DNA from: Aureimonas sp. OT7
Lineage (GTDB): Bacteria; Pseudomonadota; Alphaproteobacteria; Rhizobiales; Rhizobiaceae
Length of the DNA stretch: 64,000 bases
Direction: 5' to 3'
Assembly (NCBI RefSeq): GCF_014844055.1
Contig: NZ_CP062167.1
Location: 2,951,501-3,015,500, forward strand
The notes under the pieces were generated by a model, which was not told the DNA's origin, did no database searches, and was given only the letters and a program-made list of their open reading frames with translations. This document shows positions 10,071-17,852 of the stretch, piece by piece. The position numbers and the translations under genes were made by a program. The stretch's first letter is position 1, and each line of letters begins with the position of its first letter.

Positions 10071-10706
10071 TCAGGCAGGTGGCAGATGGGTAGCGCCGCG
10101 CGCCGAAACAAGCGTATCGAAAAGGGCGGCCTCGCCCTCCTCGAGCTCGACCGGGCGTGGATAACGCGGCGCATGCCTGTCCTGAAGAACCGCCGTGCGG
10201 AACCCTTCGGTTTCTTCCACGAAGCGTTCCAGCCCCGCGCGTCCGTACAAGGCGTGGAAGCCCTGCATCACGGCATCCAGGTAGGACTGGAGGATGAAGG
10301 CGCCGGCCTCGGACGCCGTCTCCTCGTCGGCAGAGGCCTCGTAGATGAACAGGGGTACATCACCCGCCACCGGGTTTTCCACCGCGATCCTGTCGGCCGT
10401 GACGACGCGGCGCATGTAGCCGGCCTCGCGCTCGTCCACCAAGGGCAGGTGATCGGCGAGGTCATAGACGATGACGCCCTGTATCACGAAGTCCTTGGCG
10501 GGCCGCACGGACAGGAGCGCCGGCACCGGCTGCGGCCGCGGCAGCCAGAAGCGTCGCCACCCGGCCGCCTCCGCACGCCGGATGCCGAGGAAACGCGTGC
10601 GCAGCGTGCGGCGATTGACCAGCGAGCCATATCCGAAATAGGCGACGACCCGCCCCTCGCCGATCAGCGCGGCAAGGTCGGGGTGGTCGTCGTGGATCAG
10701 GCTCAT
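10071..10706 (-). CDS. Gamma-glutamylcyclotransferase-family protein
   Basis: 211 aa. The fold signature YFGYGSLVN lies near residue 24, and the DEREAGYMRR segment supplies the conserved Glu that acts as general acid/base in ChaC and GGCT enzymes, which release 5-oxoproline from gamma-glutamyl peptides. The ATG overlaps the gor stop codon in an ATGA arrangement, so the two are translationally coupled. Pairing with glutathione reductase suggests glutathione turnover. The substrate is not proven, since the family also includes other acyl-group transferases. Confidence 0.75.
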   Translation of the reverse strand: MSLIHDDHPDLAALIGEGRVVAYFGYGSLVNRRTLRTRFLGIRRAEAAGWRRFWLPRPQPVPALLSVRPAKDFVIQGVIVYDLADHLPLVDEREAGYMRRVVTADRIAVENPVAGDVPLFIYEASADEETASEAGAFILQSYLDAVMQGFHALYGRAGLERFVEETEGFRTAVLQDRHAPRYPRPVELEEGEAALFDTLVSARGATHLPPA

Positions 10707-12097
10707 GCGTCCTGCACCTCGCCATCGCGCAGGATGTAGCTGGGTGTGTACATGGTCACGAGTTCTTCGGCGGCCGTGGGATGCAGGGCCATGGTGCGGT
10801 CGAAGTCGTCCTTCGTCAGCCCGGCCTTCACGCAGATGCCCAGCACCTGCGCCAGTTCGCCTGCATCGGGCCCAAGGATATGCGCGCCGACGACCTTCCT
10901 GCTTTCCCCGTCCACCACGAGCTTGGTGATCATCTGCTCGTCGCGGCCGGCCAGGATGTTGCGCATGGGGCGGAACCGTGCCGTATACACCTCGACGGTG
11001 CGATACCGCTCCCCGGCCTCGCACTCGGTCAGGCCGGCCGTGCCGATTTCGGGTTGGGAGAAGACGGCCGTCGGCACCGTTTCGATATCCGGCCGGGTCG
11101 GCTTGCCCAGAAACTCGGTATCCACAAAGCACATCGCCTCATGAATGGCGACCGGCGTCAACTGAAGGCGGTTGGTGACGTCCCCCAGCGCCCAGACAGA
11201 CGGCGCGCTCGTGCGGGAATACGCGTCGATCTCGATCGCGCCGAGATGATCCAGCGTTACCCCGGCCTTGTCGCAGCCGAGGTCTTCGGTGTTCGGCTTG
11301 CGCCCGACCGCCAGCATGACCTCGTCCGCGTCGAGCCTGTCCCCGCCCTTCAGCACCGCCTCGAAGCGGCAATCGGCCTTCTGGCGCACTTCGACGAGCG
11401 TATCCTCGCACCGTATATCGATGCCCTTGCGCTGCATCGCCGCGCTGACCCCGTCGCGCAGATCGTCGTCGAAACCGCCAAGGATCTTCTTGCCGCGATA
11501 GACCAGCGTGACATGCGCGCCGAGGCCATGGAAGATATTGGCGAACTCCACCGCGATGTAACCGCCGCCCAGGATGACGATCCGCTCGGGAAGGCGCCTC
11601 AGGTGGAACGCCTCGTTGGAGGTGATGCAATGCTCCGCGCCCGGCATGTCGGCGAATGGGTTTGCCCGTCCACCCACGGCGACCAGGATGCGCTCGGCGG
11701 TCACCGTCGTATCCGTCTCCAGAAGACGCACCGCGTGCGGCCCTTCGAGGACGGCGCGCGTTTTCAGGATCTCGGCGCCGGCCTTTTCCAGGTTGCGGGT
11801 ATAGATGTCTTCCAGCCGCTGGATTTCCGCATCCTTGGCGGCAATCAGTGTGGGCCAGTCGAAGCGCGTTTCCCCGACCGACCAGCCGTAGCCGGCGGCG
11901 TCTTCGAATTCTTCGGAGAATTTGGAGGCGTAGACGAGAAGCTTCTTCGGGACGCAGCCGCGGATGACGCAGGTGCCACCCATGCGGAATTCTTCCGCGA
12001 TGGCCACCTTGCGACCCAACGCGGCGGTGCGCCGCGCCGCGCGCACTCCGCCAGAACCGCCACCTATCACGAAGAGATCGTAGTCGTAGCGACTCAT
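10703..12097 (-). CDS. gor: Glutathione-disulfide reductase
   Basis: 464 aa flavoprotein with the full glutathione reductase order: FAD-binding GGGSGGVRAARRTA near the start, the redox disulfide GTCVIRGCVPKKL around residues 42-54, the NAD(P)H-binding GGGYIAVEFANIF, and the C-terminal HPTAAEELVTM with the catalytic His-Glu pair from the partner subunit. It reduces GSSG with NADPH in the cytoplasm. It overlaps the downstream cyclotransferase-like gene by 4 nt and follows the DUF2059 gene at 83 bp. Confidence 0.95.
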   Translation of the reverse strand: MSRYDYDLFVIGGGSGGVRAARRTAALGRKVAIAEEFRMGGTCVIRGCVPKKLLVYASKFSEEFEDAAGYGWSVGETRFDWPTLIAAKDAEIQRLEDIYTRNLEKAGAEILKTRAVLEGPHAVRLLETDTTVTAERILVAVGGRANPFADMPGAEHCITSNEAFHLRRLPERIVILGGGYIAVEFANIFHGLGAHVTLVYRGKKILGGFDDDLRDGVSAAMQRKGIDIRCEDTLVEVRQKADCRFEAVLKGGDRLDADEVMLAVGRKPNTEDLGCDKAGVTLDHLGAIEIDAYSRTSAPSVWALGDVTNRLQLTPVAIHEAMCFVDTEFLGKPTRPDIETVPTAVFSQPEIGTAGLTECEAGERYRTVEVYTARFRPMRNILAGRDEQMITKLVVDGESRKVVGAHILGPDAGELAQVLGICVKAGLTKDDFDRTMALHPTAAEELVTMYTPSYILRDGEVQDA

Positions 12098-12180
12098 CGG
12101 GCGCCCTCACTTTGCGGGGACTGGAAGCGGAAGGGGCGCGCCATGGGCGCGCCGCCGAAAGGCCGAAATCGGCGAAGGGT

Positions 12181-12711
12181 TTACTGGGCCGGCGCGTTGT
12201 TGGCCGATGCCGGCGCGAGCTGGCGCATGCCGGCTTCCGCCGACTGGCGCAGATCGCGCACGATGCCGTTGGCCCAGATATCGGCGGCGCCCATCGTTTC
12301 GCGGACGGCGGCGGGGCCCTGCGCCAGAAGCTTGCGGCCCGCCTCCGAAGCGTAGAACTGGCCGATCTCGCGCAATTCCTGCTCGGTGAAGATCTTGGCG
12401 TAGATGCGGGCGATCTCGTTTTCCAGGTCGGCGCGGCGCGGCGCCAACGCGATCGCGTTGTCGTCGACCATCGTGGAGATTTCCGACTGCAGGTTCGGAT
12501 TGTTGACGATCAGCTCCGCCTTGATCTGCGTCGCCGCGTTCAACAGGATCTGGTCGAACTGTTCGGTCGTGTCTATGGCGTCGACGGCCTGCCGCGCCGC
12601 TGCAAGGTGCGAGGGGCTGATTTCCTGCGCGGAAGCGGGAACGGCCGACAGTATGAGCAGGGCGGCCGCGGCGCACATGGACCGACGCAACTTCAGCTTC
12701 AGAACTTTCAA
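12181..12711 (-). CDS. Secreted DUF2059 protein
   Basis: 176 aa. A Sec signal peptide covers about residues 1-28 (basic start, hydrophobic core, PASAQ cleavage site), so the protein is probably periplasmic. The mature part is helical and matches DUF2059, with FTEQELREIGQFYASEAGRK as the typical core. Function is unknown for the family. It sits between rpiA and gor on the same strand, an arrangement also common in Hyphomicrobiales. Confidence 0.8.
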   Translation of the reverse strand: MKVLKLKLRRSMCAAAALLILSAVPASAQEISPSHLAAARQAVDAIDTTEQFDQILLNAATQIKAELIVNNPNLQSEISTMVDDNAIALAPRRADLENEIARIYAKIFTEQELREIGQFYASEAGRKLLAQGPAAVRETMGAADIWANGIVRDLRQSAEAGMRQLAPASANNAPAQ

Positions 12712-12807
12712 AGTTCCATCTCCATGGATTCGAACATGAGCTGACCGCTCACTAATGAATAAATCGGAGCCGGGGAAGCCCCTTGCGACCGATGGCCCGC
12801 CAGGACC

Positions 12808-13503
12808 TTACCTTTCCAGCACGCGAATACCAGTCTTCGAGGCGAGGACGACCGAAGTCGCCAGTCCGAGGAACAGGCCGTGCTCGACCACGCCCGGCAC
12901 CGCGTACAATGCGGCAGACAGCGCTTCTGGATCGGGAATGCGGCCAAAAGATGCATCGATGATCAGGTGTCCGCCATCCGTGAAGAACGGCTCCTCCCCG
13001 GTCTTCCGCAAGGTCAGCCCGCCGCTGAGCCCGAGAAGCCCGGCGGCCCGCTCGATGGCGAGATAGGTTGCGACGAGCCCGAAGCCGTTCACCTCGATCG
13101 GCAGCGGGAACGCGCCCAGCGTCTCGACCTCCTTGGAGGCATCGGCGATCACGATCATGCGGGCGGAGGCCGCCGCCACGATCTTCTCCCGCAGGAGGGC
13201 GCCGCCGCCACCCTTGATCAGGCGCAGCGCCGGATCGACCTCGTCGGTGCCGTCGATGGCAAGGTCGAGTTCGGGCGTATCGTCGAGCGTCGTCAGCGGA
13301 ACACCGGTTTCGCGGCAGAGGCGCGCGGTACGCTCCGACGTCGGTACGCCGACGATCTCAAGGCCCTCACGGACGCGCTCGGCCAGGACGCGCACGAAAG
13401 CCTCGGAGGTCGACCCGGAACCGATGCCCAGCCGCATCCCGCCCTCCACATGGGCGAGTGCGGCGCGTGCCGCGTCTTCCTTCAGGCGTGCTGCATCACT
13501 CAT
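12808..13503 (-). CDS. rpiA: Ribose-5-phosphate isomerase A
   Basis: 231 aa, standard for RpiA. The active-site blocks are [13 protein letters not shown] near the start, [10 protein letters not shown], and [14 protein letters not shown], which include the conserved Asp, Lys and Glu residues. It interconverts ribose 5-phosphate and ribulose 5-phosphate in the pentose phosphate pathway. It diverges from gph, with about 160 bp between the two starts. Confidence 0.95.
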   Translation of the reverse strand: MSDAARLKEDAARAALAHVEGGMRLGIGSGSTSEAFVRVLAERVREGLEIVGVPTSERTARLCRETGVPLTTLDDTPELDLAIDGTDEVDPALRLIKGGGGALLREKIVAAASARMIVIADASKEVETLGAFPLPIEVNGFGLVATYLAIERAAGLLGLSGGLTLRKTGEEPFFTDGGHLIIDASFGRIPDPEALSAALYAVPGVVEHGLFLGLATSVVLASKTGIRVLER

Positions 13504-13662
13504 TTCGCAGTCCTTCGTAGGGTACCGCCTGCGCGGCGAATCCCCGTGCCGGCCACAAGCTGCAAGTAGCCCCCCCGTTTAATGCGTTTGCCGCGGGCGC
13601 GGAAGCCACCCTTTGGCCGTGCCTCCGCTTGACGCCACGGCCAAGGCGGGTTTGATGCCCAG

Positions 13663-14376
13663 ATGACCGTTTCGAAAGCTGCGCCAGACGCGCCTCCCCT
13701 CGCCATATTCGATCTCGACGGCACGCTGGTGGACACCGCGCCCGACCTGACCGGCAGCCTCAACCATTGCCTGGCGCAGAGGGCGATGGCGCCGGTTACG
13801 TTGGATATGGTGCGGCCCTATGCCGGGCACGGCTCCCGCGCGATGCTGACGGCGGCCTATGGCTGGGCCGCCCGTGATCTTGGCGAAGACGAGCTCGAGG
13901 AGCAGGTCGCCTGCTTCCTGTCCTTCTACGAGGCCAATATCGCCAGACATTCGCTGCCCTTCCCCGGCGCGGTCGACGCGCTGGACCGGTTGCGGGACGC
14001 CGGCTTCGTGCTTGCGGTCTGCACCAACAAGAGCGAGCGGCTGGCGCGGCTGCTGCTCGATTCGATCGGACTTTCGGCGCGTTTCGCGGCGATCGCGGGC
14101 TTCGACACTTTCGCGGCGCGAAAGCCGGATGCCATCCATGTCACTGGCACCATCGAACAGGCCGGCGGAAGCCCTGCCCGGTCCGTGATGATCGGCGACA
14201 CACGGACCGATACGAGCGCGGCCCTCAATGCCGGGATCCCGTCCATCCTGATGGGATTCGGCTATGACGCGAACGCACAGGCGCGGGCCGAGGCAACCCA
14301 CATCGCCGATGATTACGCGGCCGTCACGCCGGAGCTCGTGCACAAACTGTGGCATGCGCGTGCGATAGCCGGTTGA
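13663..14376 (+). CDS. gph: Phosphoglycolate phosphatase (HAD superfamily)
   Basis: 237 aa. HAD motifs are in order: I FDLDGTLVDTAPDL with the nucleophile and acid Asp, II VCTNKS, III with the Lys of ARKPDAIH, and IV GDTRTDTSAALNAG. A helical cap lies between motifs I and II. The enzyme removes 2-phosphoglycolate formed by DNA repair or oxygenase side reactions. Divergent from rpiA and upstream of tRNA-Val; closely related HAD phosphatases with other substrates cannot be excluded. Confidence 0.87.
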   Translation: MTVSKAAPDAPPLAIFDLDGTLVDTAPDLTGSLNHCLAQRAMAPVTLDMVRPYAGHGSRAMLTAAYGWAARDLGEDELEEQVACFLSFYEANIARHSLPFPGAVDALDRLRDAGFVLAVCTNKSERLARLLLDSIGLSARFAAIAGFDTFAARKPDAIHVTGTIEQAGGSPARSVMIGDTRTDTSAALNAGIPSILMGFGYDANAQARAEATHIADDYAAVTPELVHKLWHARAIAG

Positions 14377-14441
14377 CGGAACCGGCCGGGCCCGACTATA
14401 TCGGCGCACCTTCGCAGCCGGACACACCGCAACGCTGCATA

Positions 14442-14516
14442 GGGCGCGTAGCTCAGCGGGAGAGCACCTCGTTCACACCGAGGGGGTCACAGGTTCGATC
14501 CCTGTCGCGCCCACCA
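14442..14516 (+). tRNA. tRNA-Val (CAC)
   Basis: 75 nt including an encoded CCA. The acceptor stem GGGCGCG/CGCGCCC, D arm GCTC/GAGC, anticodon stem CCTCG/CGAGG with loop TTCACAC (anticodon CAC, reading GUG), and T arm ACAGG-TTCGATC-CCTGT all pair. Its 3' part from 14483 is duplicated at 16867 and serves as the attachment site of the adjoining island; the gene remains intact at the left junction. Confidence 0.97.
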
Positions 14517-14519
14517 TAT
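14483..14519 (+). repeat. Left attachment repeat (attL), within tRNA-Val
   Basis: 37 bp covering the variable-loop end, T arm, acceptor 3' strand and CCA of tRNA-Val plus 3 nt of trailer. It is identical to 16867-16903. Confidence 0.85.
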
Positions 14520-15112
14520 TCCGAAGCGATTACAATGGATTCCAACCCCCAGTAACAGCGCCGAACAAGTCCGAACGGAAACTTTCGGCGCTGTTTTCGG
14601 CGCAAGCTTCCCGAATATGTCGGCGACGCAGCCCTGCCCGAAAAGCGCGGCGCGACGCTGCGTGTCTGCTTGGGCCCGAACATTTTCCGCCTCGCGGCGT
14701 CGCTGCGTCTGCTGGGCGGCCATCAACCCCGGCGCGTGCACGGGTGGAATAGCAATAGTCTAAATTGCGGACGGCGCCACAGCGTCGCCCACACGGGCTT
14801 GAACGCCTCTCCGCTCGGCTGGATTCGACTAGGACGGCACGAGCCGCAACTGCAGCATCAGGAACCCCAGAAACAGATGGAATTGTGCCCGGCTGAACCG
14901 TCACGTGGCCAACGGCGATGGTCGGTCCCAACACGATGGTCGAAGAAGCAACCCTATCCGGGACGATATCCAGCGCGCCACGAAGAACCGAAGGTTCGGA
15001 TTGCGTTCGCCATGATTGCTCCATAGAAAAAGCCCGCTCGTAGGCTGGCCGAAGAGTTGTGTGGTAAGGCTTGCTTGATAGAGCGTCACTCAGTTTAGAG
15101 CACGATATGTAT
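14520..15112. other. Left part of the island without a recognisable gene
   Basis: 593 bp with overlapping open frames on both strands but no ribosome site joined to a recognisable protein. One minus-strand frame continues from the phage-like pseudogene at 15113-15358 and probably represents decayed phage sequence. Frames reading into the tRNA are translation artefacts of its antisense strand. Confidence 0.5.
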
Positions 15113-15358
15113 TCAATTGCGGCACCGGCTCCGGCAAAATTCGGCATGCGCAGTGAAACGTAGGACCGCATACGCGACATGATGTGCTTCTGCGGAATGG
15201 ATGTGCCGTAGGGCAAAGCGGGCGTAGTTGCGTTCGACCACACTGCGCATGCGAGCCGCTGCCCGACCGAAGGCAACCTTCTGCATATCCAGCGGCAGGC
15301 GGCCCATGATGGCAGCGACACGGCCAAAGTCGACAGCATCACTGCGAACCTGGGTCAT
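15113..15358 (-). pseudogene. Truncated/frameshifted phage tail-like gene (tentative)
   Basis: 81 codons starting MTQVRSDAVDFGRVAAIMG, overlapping the upstream small ORF by ATGA as phage morphogenesis genes often do. The first 50 or so residues look like a natural coding sequence, resembling HK97 gp10 or minor-tail-type proteins. After ARFALRHI the reading changes character, and a more natural continuation (PQKHIMSRMRSY) appears in another minus-strand frame, suggesting a frameshift near 15210. The family assignment is from memory and weak. Confidence 0.35.
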
Positions 15359-15501
15359 GGCTTACGGACCATATGGACGACGACTGCCGGCAGCACTTTC
15401 ACCACACCCTTGATGCCGTCCTTCACCTTGGCTGTGGCTAACATCTCTCGGCGGGCTTGGCAGGGGCGGCAGGGCACGGACGCTACCTTTCCTGTAGTCA
15501 T
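15355..15501 (-). CDS. Small (48 aa) protein with a CxxC pair, probably phage-derived
   Basis: 48 aa running from the ATG at 15501 to a TGA that overlaps the next start (ATGA). The protein has a PCRPCQARRE motif near residues 10-18, followed by a basic amphipathic stretch and the end VVHMVRKP. GGAA lies about 10 nt before the start. The translational coupling to the phage-like gene and lack of stop codons support expression once, but no family was recognised. Its promoter would lie among the operator repeats at 15493-15542, facing away from the toxin-antitoxin pair. Confidence 0.45.
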   Translation of the reverse strand: MTTGKVASVPCRPCQARREMLATAKVKDGIKGVVKVLPAVVVHMVRKP

Positions 15502-15542
15502 CAGCTACATTTCCGTTGATGTCGATGTAGCTATCGGCTACA
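15493..15542 (+). promoter_or_regulatory. Two direct copies of a 17-bp dyad, probable antitoxin operator
   Basis: Two 17-bp dyads, TGTAG-N7-CTACA, occur at 15493-15509 and 15526-15542. Their central seven bases share the pattern YYATCRG. Their starts are 33 bp apart, close to three helical turns, so two dimers would bind the same face. The second ends 7 nt before the toxin start. The first covers the start codon of the divergent 48-aa ORF. Autorepression by the Xre antitoxin, as in HigBA-type systems, is the likely purpose (inference). Confidence 0.6.
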
Positions 15543-15549
15543 GAGGCTC

Positions 15550-15798
15550 ATGAAAGAGATCACCTACCGACCCGCCGCAGTCAAAGCCCTTCGCAGGATG
15601 CCGGCAAATACGGCCCGGCGCATCGTGGGGAAGATCGAAACCTATGCCGCTGACCCGTCATCGCAGGCCAATAACATCAAGAAGCTTCAGGGCCGGGATG
15701 GTATCCGTCTTCGTCTAGGCGACTGGCGTGTTATCATGCAGGACGGTGTAGTCCTCGACGTTCTGAACATCGGCCCGCGTGGCGGGGTCTACGACTGA
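15550..15798 (+). CDS. RelE/ParE-family toxin
   Basis: 82 aa. The fold signature of RelE-type mRNA interferases is visible: an N-terminal YRPAAVKALRRMP helix, KKLQGRDGIRLRLGDWRVIM in the central strands with several basic residues, and the C-terminal VLNIGPRGGVYD with Arg and Tyr in catalytic positions. Such toxins cut mRNA on the ribosome. It is followed 12 bp downstream by the Xre antitoxin gene, giving the toxin-first order of HigBA-like systems, and is preceded by two operator dyads. Confidence 0.87.
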   Translation: MKEITYRPAAVKALRRMPANTARRIVGKIETYAADPSSQANNIKKLQGRDGIRLRLGDWRVIMQDGVVLDVLNIGPRGGVYD

Positions 15799-15810
15799 AA
15801 GGAGACCACC

Positions 15811-16140
15811 ATGAATGAGATGGTGACCATCGAGAAGACCGAGTACGAAAGGCTTCTGAACGCTGCCGACGACCTGGCCGACATCATCGCCTACGACCGC
15901 GCAATGGGGGATGGAGGGGAATCTATCCCTGCCGAGTTCGTCAAGCGCATGATCGACGGTGAAAGCCCGCTCCGCGTCTATCGCGATCTGCGGGGCCTTA
16001 CCCAGGCTCAGCTTTCGGAAAGCGCCGGGGTAAACCGAGTCCAGATTGCCGATATCGAGGCAGGCCGAAAGTCCGGGTCAGTCGATACCATCAGGAAGCT
16101 TGCCACCGCCTTGTCGGTGTCGATCGATGATTTGGTGTAG
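15811..16140 (+). CDS. Xre-family antitoxin (HigA-like)
   Basis: 109 aa. The N-terminal half (residues about 1-50) is acidic and helical and likely binds the toxin. The C-terminal half (about 52-109) is an HTH_3/Xre domain, with LRGLTQAQLSESAGVNRVQIADIEAGRKSG split across the two helices and the turn. A ribosome site AAGGAG lies 8 nt before the ATG. It neutralises the upstream RelE-type toxin and probably represses the operon through the dyads at 15493-15542. Confidence 0.87.
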   Translation: MNEMVTIEKTEYERLLNAADDLADIIAYDRAMGDGGESIPAEFVKRMIDGESPLRVYRDLRGLTQAQLSESAGVNRVQIADIEAGRKSGSVDTIRKLATALSVSIDDLV

Positions 16141-16142
16141 AC

Positions 16143-16357
16143 ATGCCCGATGACCGCTACACCATGCGCGCGGAAGACGATGGCATGTGGTCTGTCGTCG
16201 ACTTCTCTGTGAACATTCCCGTTGCGCTCAATGACGTTCGGTCGGTGGTCTGGAAATGCACGAAGCCGACGACTTAGTCGAACTCATGAACGCAATTGAG
16301 AGAAAGAAGACACGCTGCAATCAAGTGACGGCAGCTTGGCGCATAGCCCGCGTTTAA
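16143..16357 (+). pseudogene. Frameshifted small gene downstream of the toxin-antitoxin pair
   Basis: The ATG at 16143 lies 2 nt after the antitoxin stop and opens a 44-codon frame ending at 16277 (DRYTMRAEDDGMWSVVDFSV at its start). The natural continuation, GLEMHEADDLVELMNAI, sits in another frame and runs to a TAA at 16355-16357. The two halves together look like a small acidic protein type common in Hyphomicrobiales, so a single-nucleotide frameshift near 16240-16255 is inferred. Function unknown. Confidence 0.4.
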
Positions 16358-16866
16358 CCTGACACCCCGGCTCTCGCCTACGTTAGGCACCACTTGATAT
16401 CGATCGCCAGCCGTTCCCCCCCGCCCGCGTTGTTCCGTGCCCCCTGACGCTCGTAGGGTAAGACTAGCCGATCTCTCGATCTTCCGGCGCGTCTCCTGCC
16501 ACACGCTGGCTCGGCAGGGCCAATTCCATCTCTTGTCAGGACGGGCAGGTCGCAACTCCTGCCTGGCCTATGGAAGTTGGTGCTTGCCATTGGGCTCGTA
16601 GGGGTTAGGCGCAAGGGTTCTTCCACAAACACCGACATGCGTCCCGGACCGTTTCGTAAAGCCCTGCGCTGCTGCGACTTTCAGCGCCGCCGTCTTGATG
16701 AGTAATCCGGCTGGGTGCGGATCGTAGAGAGCCGTGCCGGGTCTTGTCTTTCAAATACCGCCTGCTGGGCCACTTGAAGATGAAGGGTCAACACAAGGAT
16801 CTGCGTACCCAGAGCAGAACTCTTCATCGGCGGTATGCAGGTTATTCCCGCCGTCGTTCACGCCGA
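16358..16866. other. Right part of the island, no recognisable gene
   Basis: 509 bp up to the right attachment repeat. Short open frames occur on the minus strand but none has a ribosome site and a recognisable product. Base composition is less GC-rich than the flanking housekeeping genes. Confidence 0.5.
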
Positions 16867-16903
16867 GGGGTCACAGGTTCGATCCCTGTCGCGCCCACCA
16901 TAT
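16867..16903 (+). repeat. Right attachment repeat (attR), tRNA-Val 3' remnant
   Basis: Exact copy of 14483-14519. Similarity to the tRNA extends leftward to 16855 through the anticodon loop region, with one substitution and one missing G, but the 5' half of the tRNA is absent, so this is not a functional gene. Confidence 0.85.
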
Positions 16904-17009
16904 CCCTCAAGGCCTCTCCGACATTTTACGAGTTGGCCCGCAGGTTCACCGAAGCTGCGTCACTCGAAGCCCCGGGCTCCGAACCTCCCCGGGCAGCCAG
17001 ATCGACCGT

Positions 17010-17597
17010 CTAGTGTGCATCTTGACCGCCAACGGTCAGCTTCTTTCGCACGTTGATGTCGTCATCCAGAAATTCGGGCTCGACCTCCGCGCCAACTGCG
17101 TCGAAGTACCGGCTAAGAAAATTTCGGAATGACGCCACCAACGCGATATCGGCGATATTGAGATCGGTAAAGCCGACGGTGCGTAACGCGTCGATATCGT
17201 CTTGCGTTATCAGCGAGGCGTCCATCGTGATCTGCTCAGAATAAGCAAGCATTGCGACCTGCTGGTCCGTGAGCCCGGCATTACGATAGTCTCTCCAGAC
17301 AGCCAGTGTCTGATCTCGCCCGATCATGCCGGAAAGCGATCGAAAGTAGACGTGGGAGCAATAGCTGGAAGGTACGTGCTTGGCCGCTATCAGGGTGATG
17401 AGCCGAAAGTTGATCAGCCCCAGTGAAAAGTTGTCTCTCATCAAATGCAACAGATGCTCGACTGGTGCCAGAATGTCGGGCCTCGCCGACCAGCACTGGG
17501 TCGCCTGCATGACTCGCCCGATTGTCGCGATTTCCCCTGCGTAGATGGACGCGACGTCGCCCGAGGCGTCTTCCGGTTCTATGGTCCGAACGAACAT
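17010..17597 (-). CDS. Carboxymuconolactone decarboxylase/AhpD-like protein lacking one redox cysteine
   Basis: 195 aa from the ATG at 17597, chosen because AAGGAGG lies 5 nt upstream; a 39-codon longer frame is not supported. The all-helical AhpD-like fold is indicated by the RLITLIAAKHVPSSYCSHVYF block. AhpD-type enzymes have CxxC followed by His here; this protein has SSYC, keeping only the second Cys and the His, so a classic disulfide peroxidase cycle is doubtful. It lies just outside the right island junction and may have arrived with accessory DNA. Confidence 0.7.
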   Translation of the reverse strand: MFVRTIEPEDASGDVASIYAGEIATIGRVMQATQCWSARPDILAPVEHLLHLMRDNFSLGLINFRLITLIAAKHVPSSYCSHVYFRSLSGMIGRDQTLAVWRDYRNAGLTDQQVAMLAYSEQITMDASLITQDDIDALRTVGFTDLNIADIALVASFRNFLSRYFDAVGAEVEPEFLDDDINVRKKLTVGGQDAH

Positions 17598-17852
17598 CGT
17601 CTCCTCCTTGGCTGTTCGCGGATCGCATTCTCGCTCAAACGCGAGCGACCGGGAAGTTGTGGCAGCCAGTCTGCCAGGAAGCGGAACGATTGGATTTTGA
17701 CGTGCGTGCGGCATCCCGCACGCTTGTGCCCGTCATCTGTGGCACGGTGTCTTGCCGACGTGGCAATCGCAAATGGACAAGCGCCCGGGGGAGAGCGCTT
17801 AATACTGTCCCGCAGATAGAACCGGATGGTTCGGTCAAGGCGAGGATCTGAA

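Larger units (their letters stand above)
14483..16903. mobile_element. tRNA-Val-anchored genomic island remnant (about 2.4 kb)
   Basis: The island is bounded by exact 37-bp direct repeats of the tRNA-Val 3' end and trailer (14483-14519 and 16867-16903). Such repeats are the mark of tyrosine-recombinase integration into a tRNA gene. No integrase gene is visible inside. The content is phage-like debris on the minus strand, a small cysteine-motif ORF, an intact RelE/Xre toxin-antitoxin pair and a frameshifted small gene. It is either a deletion remnant of a larger prophage or island, or an element mobilised by an integrase supplied in trans. Confidence 0.8.

Noticed and set aside
14453..14741. 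Minus-strand frames whose products end in RDRTCDPLGV or RQGSNL
   Set aside because: These come from translating the antisense strand of tRNA-Val, a well-known source of spurious protein records.
16855..16900. Second tRNA-Val gene
   Set aside because: Only the 3' half is present; the acceptor 5' strand and D arm are missing, so it is an attachment-site remnant.
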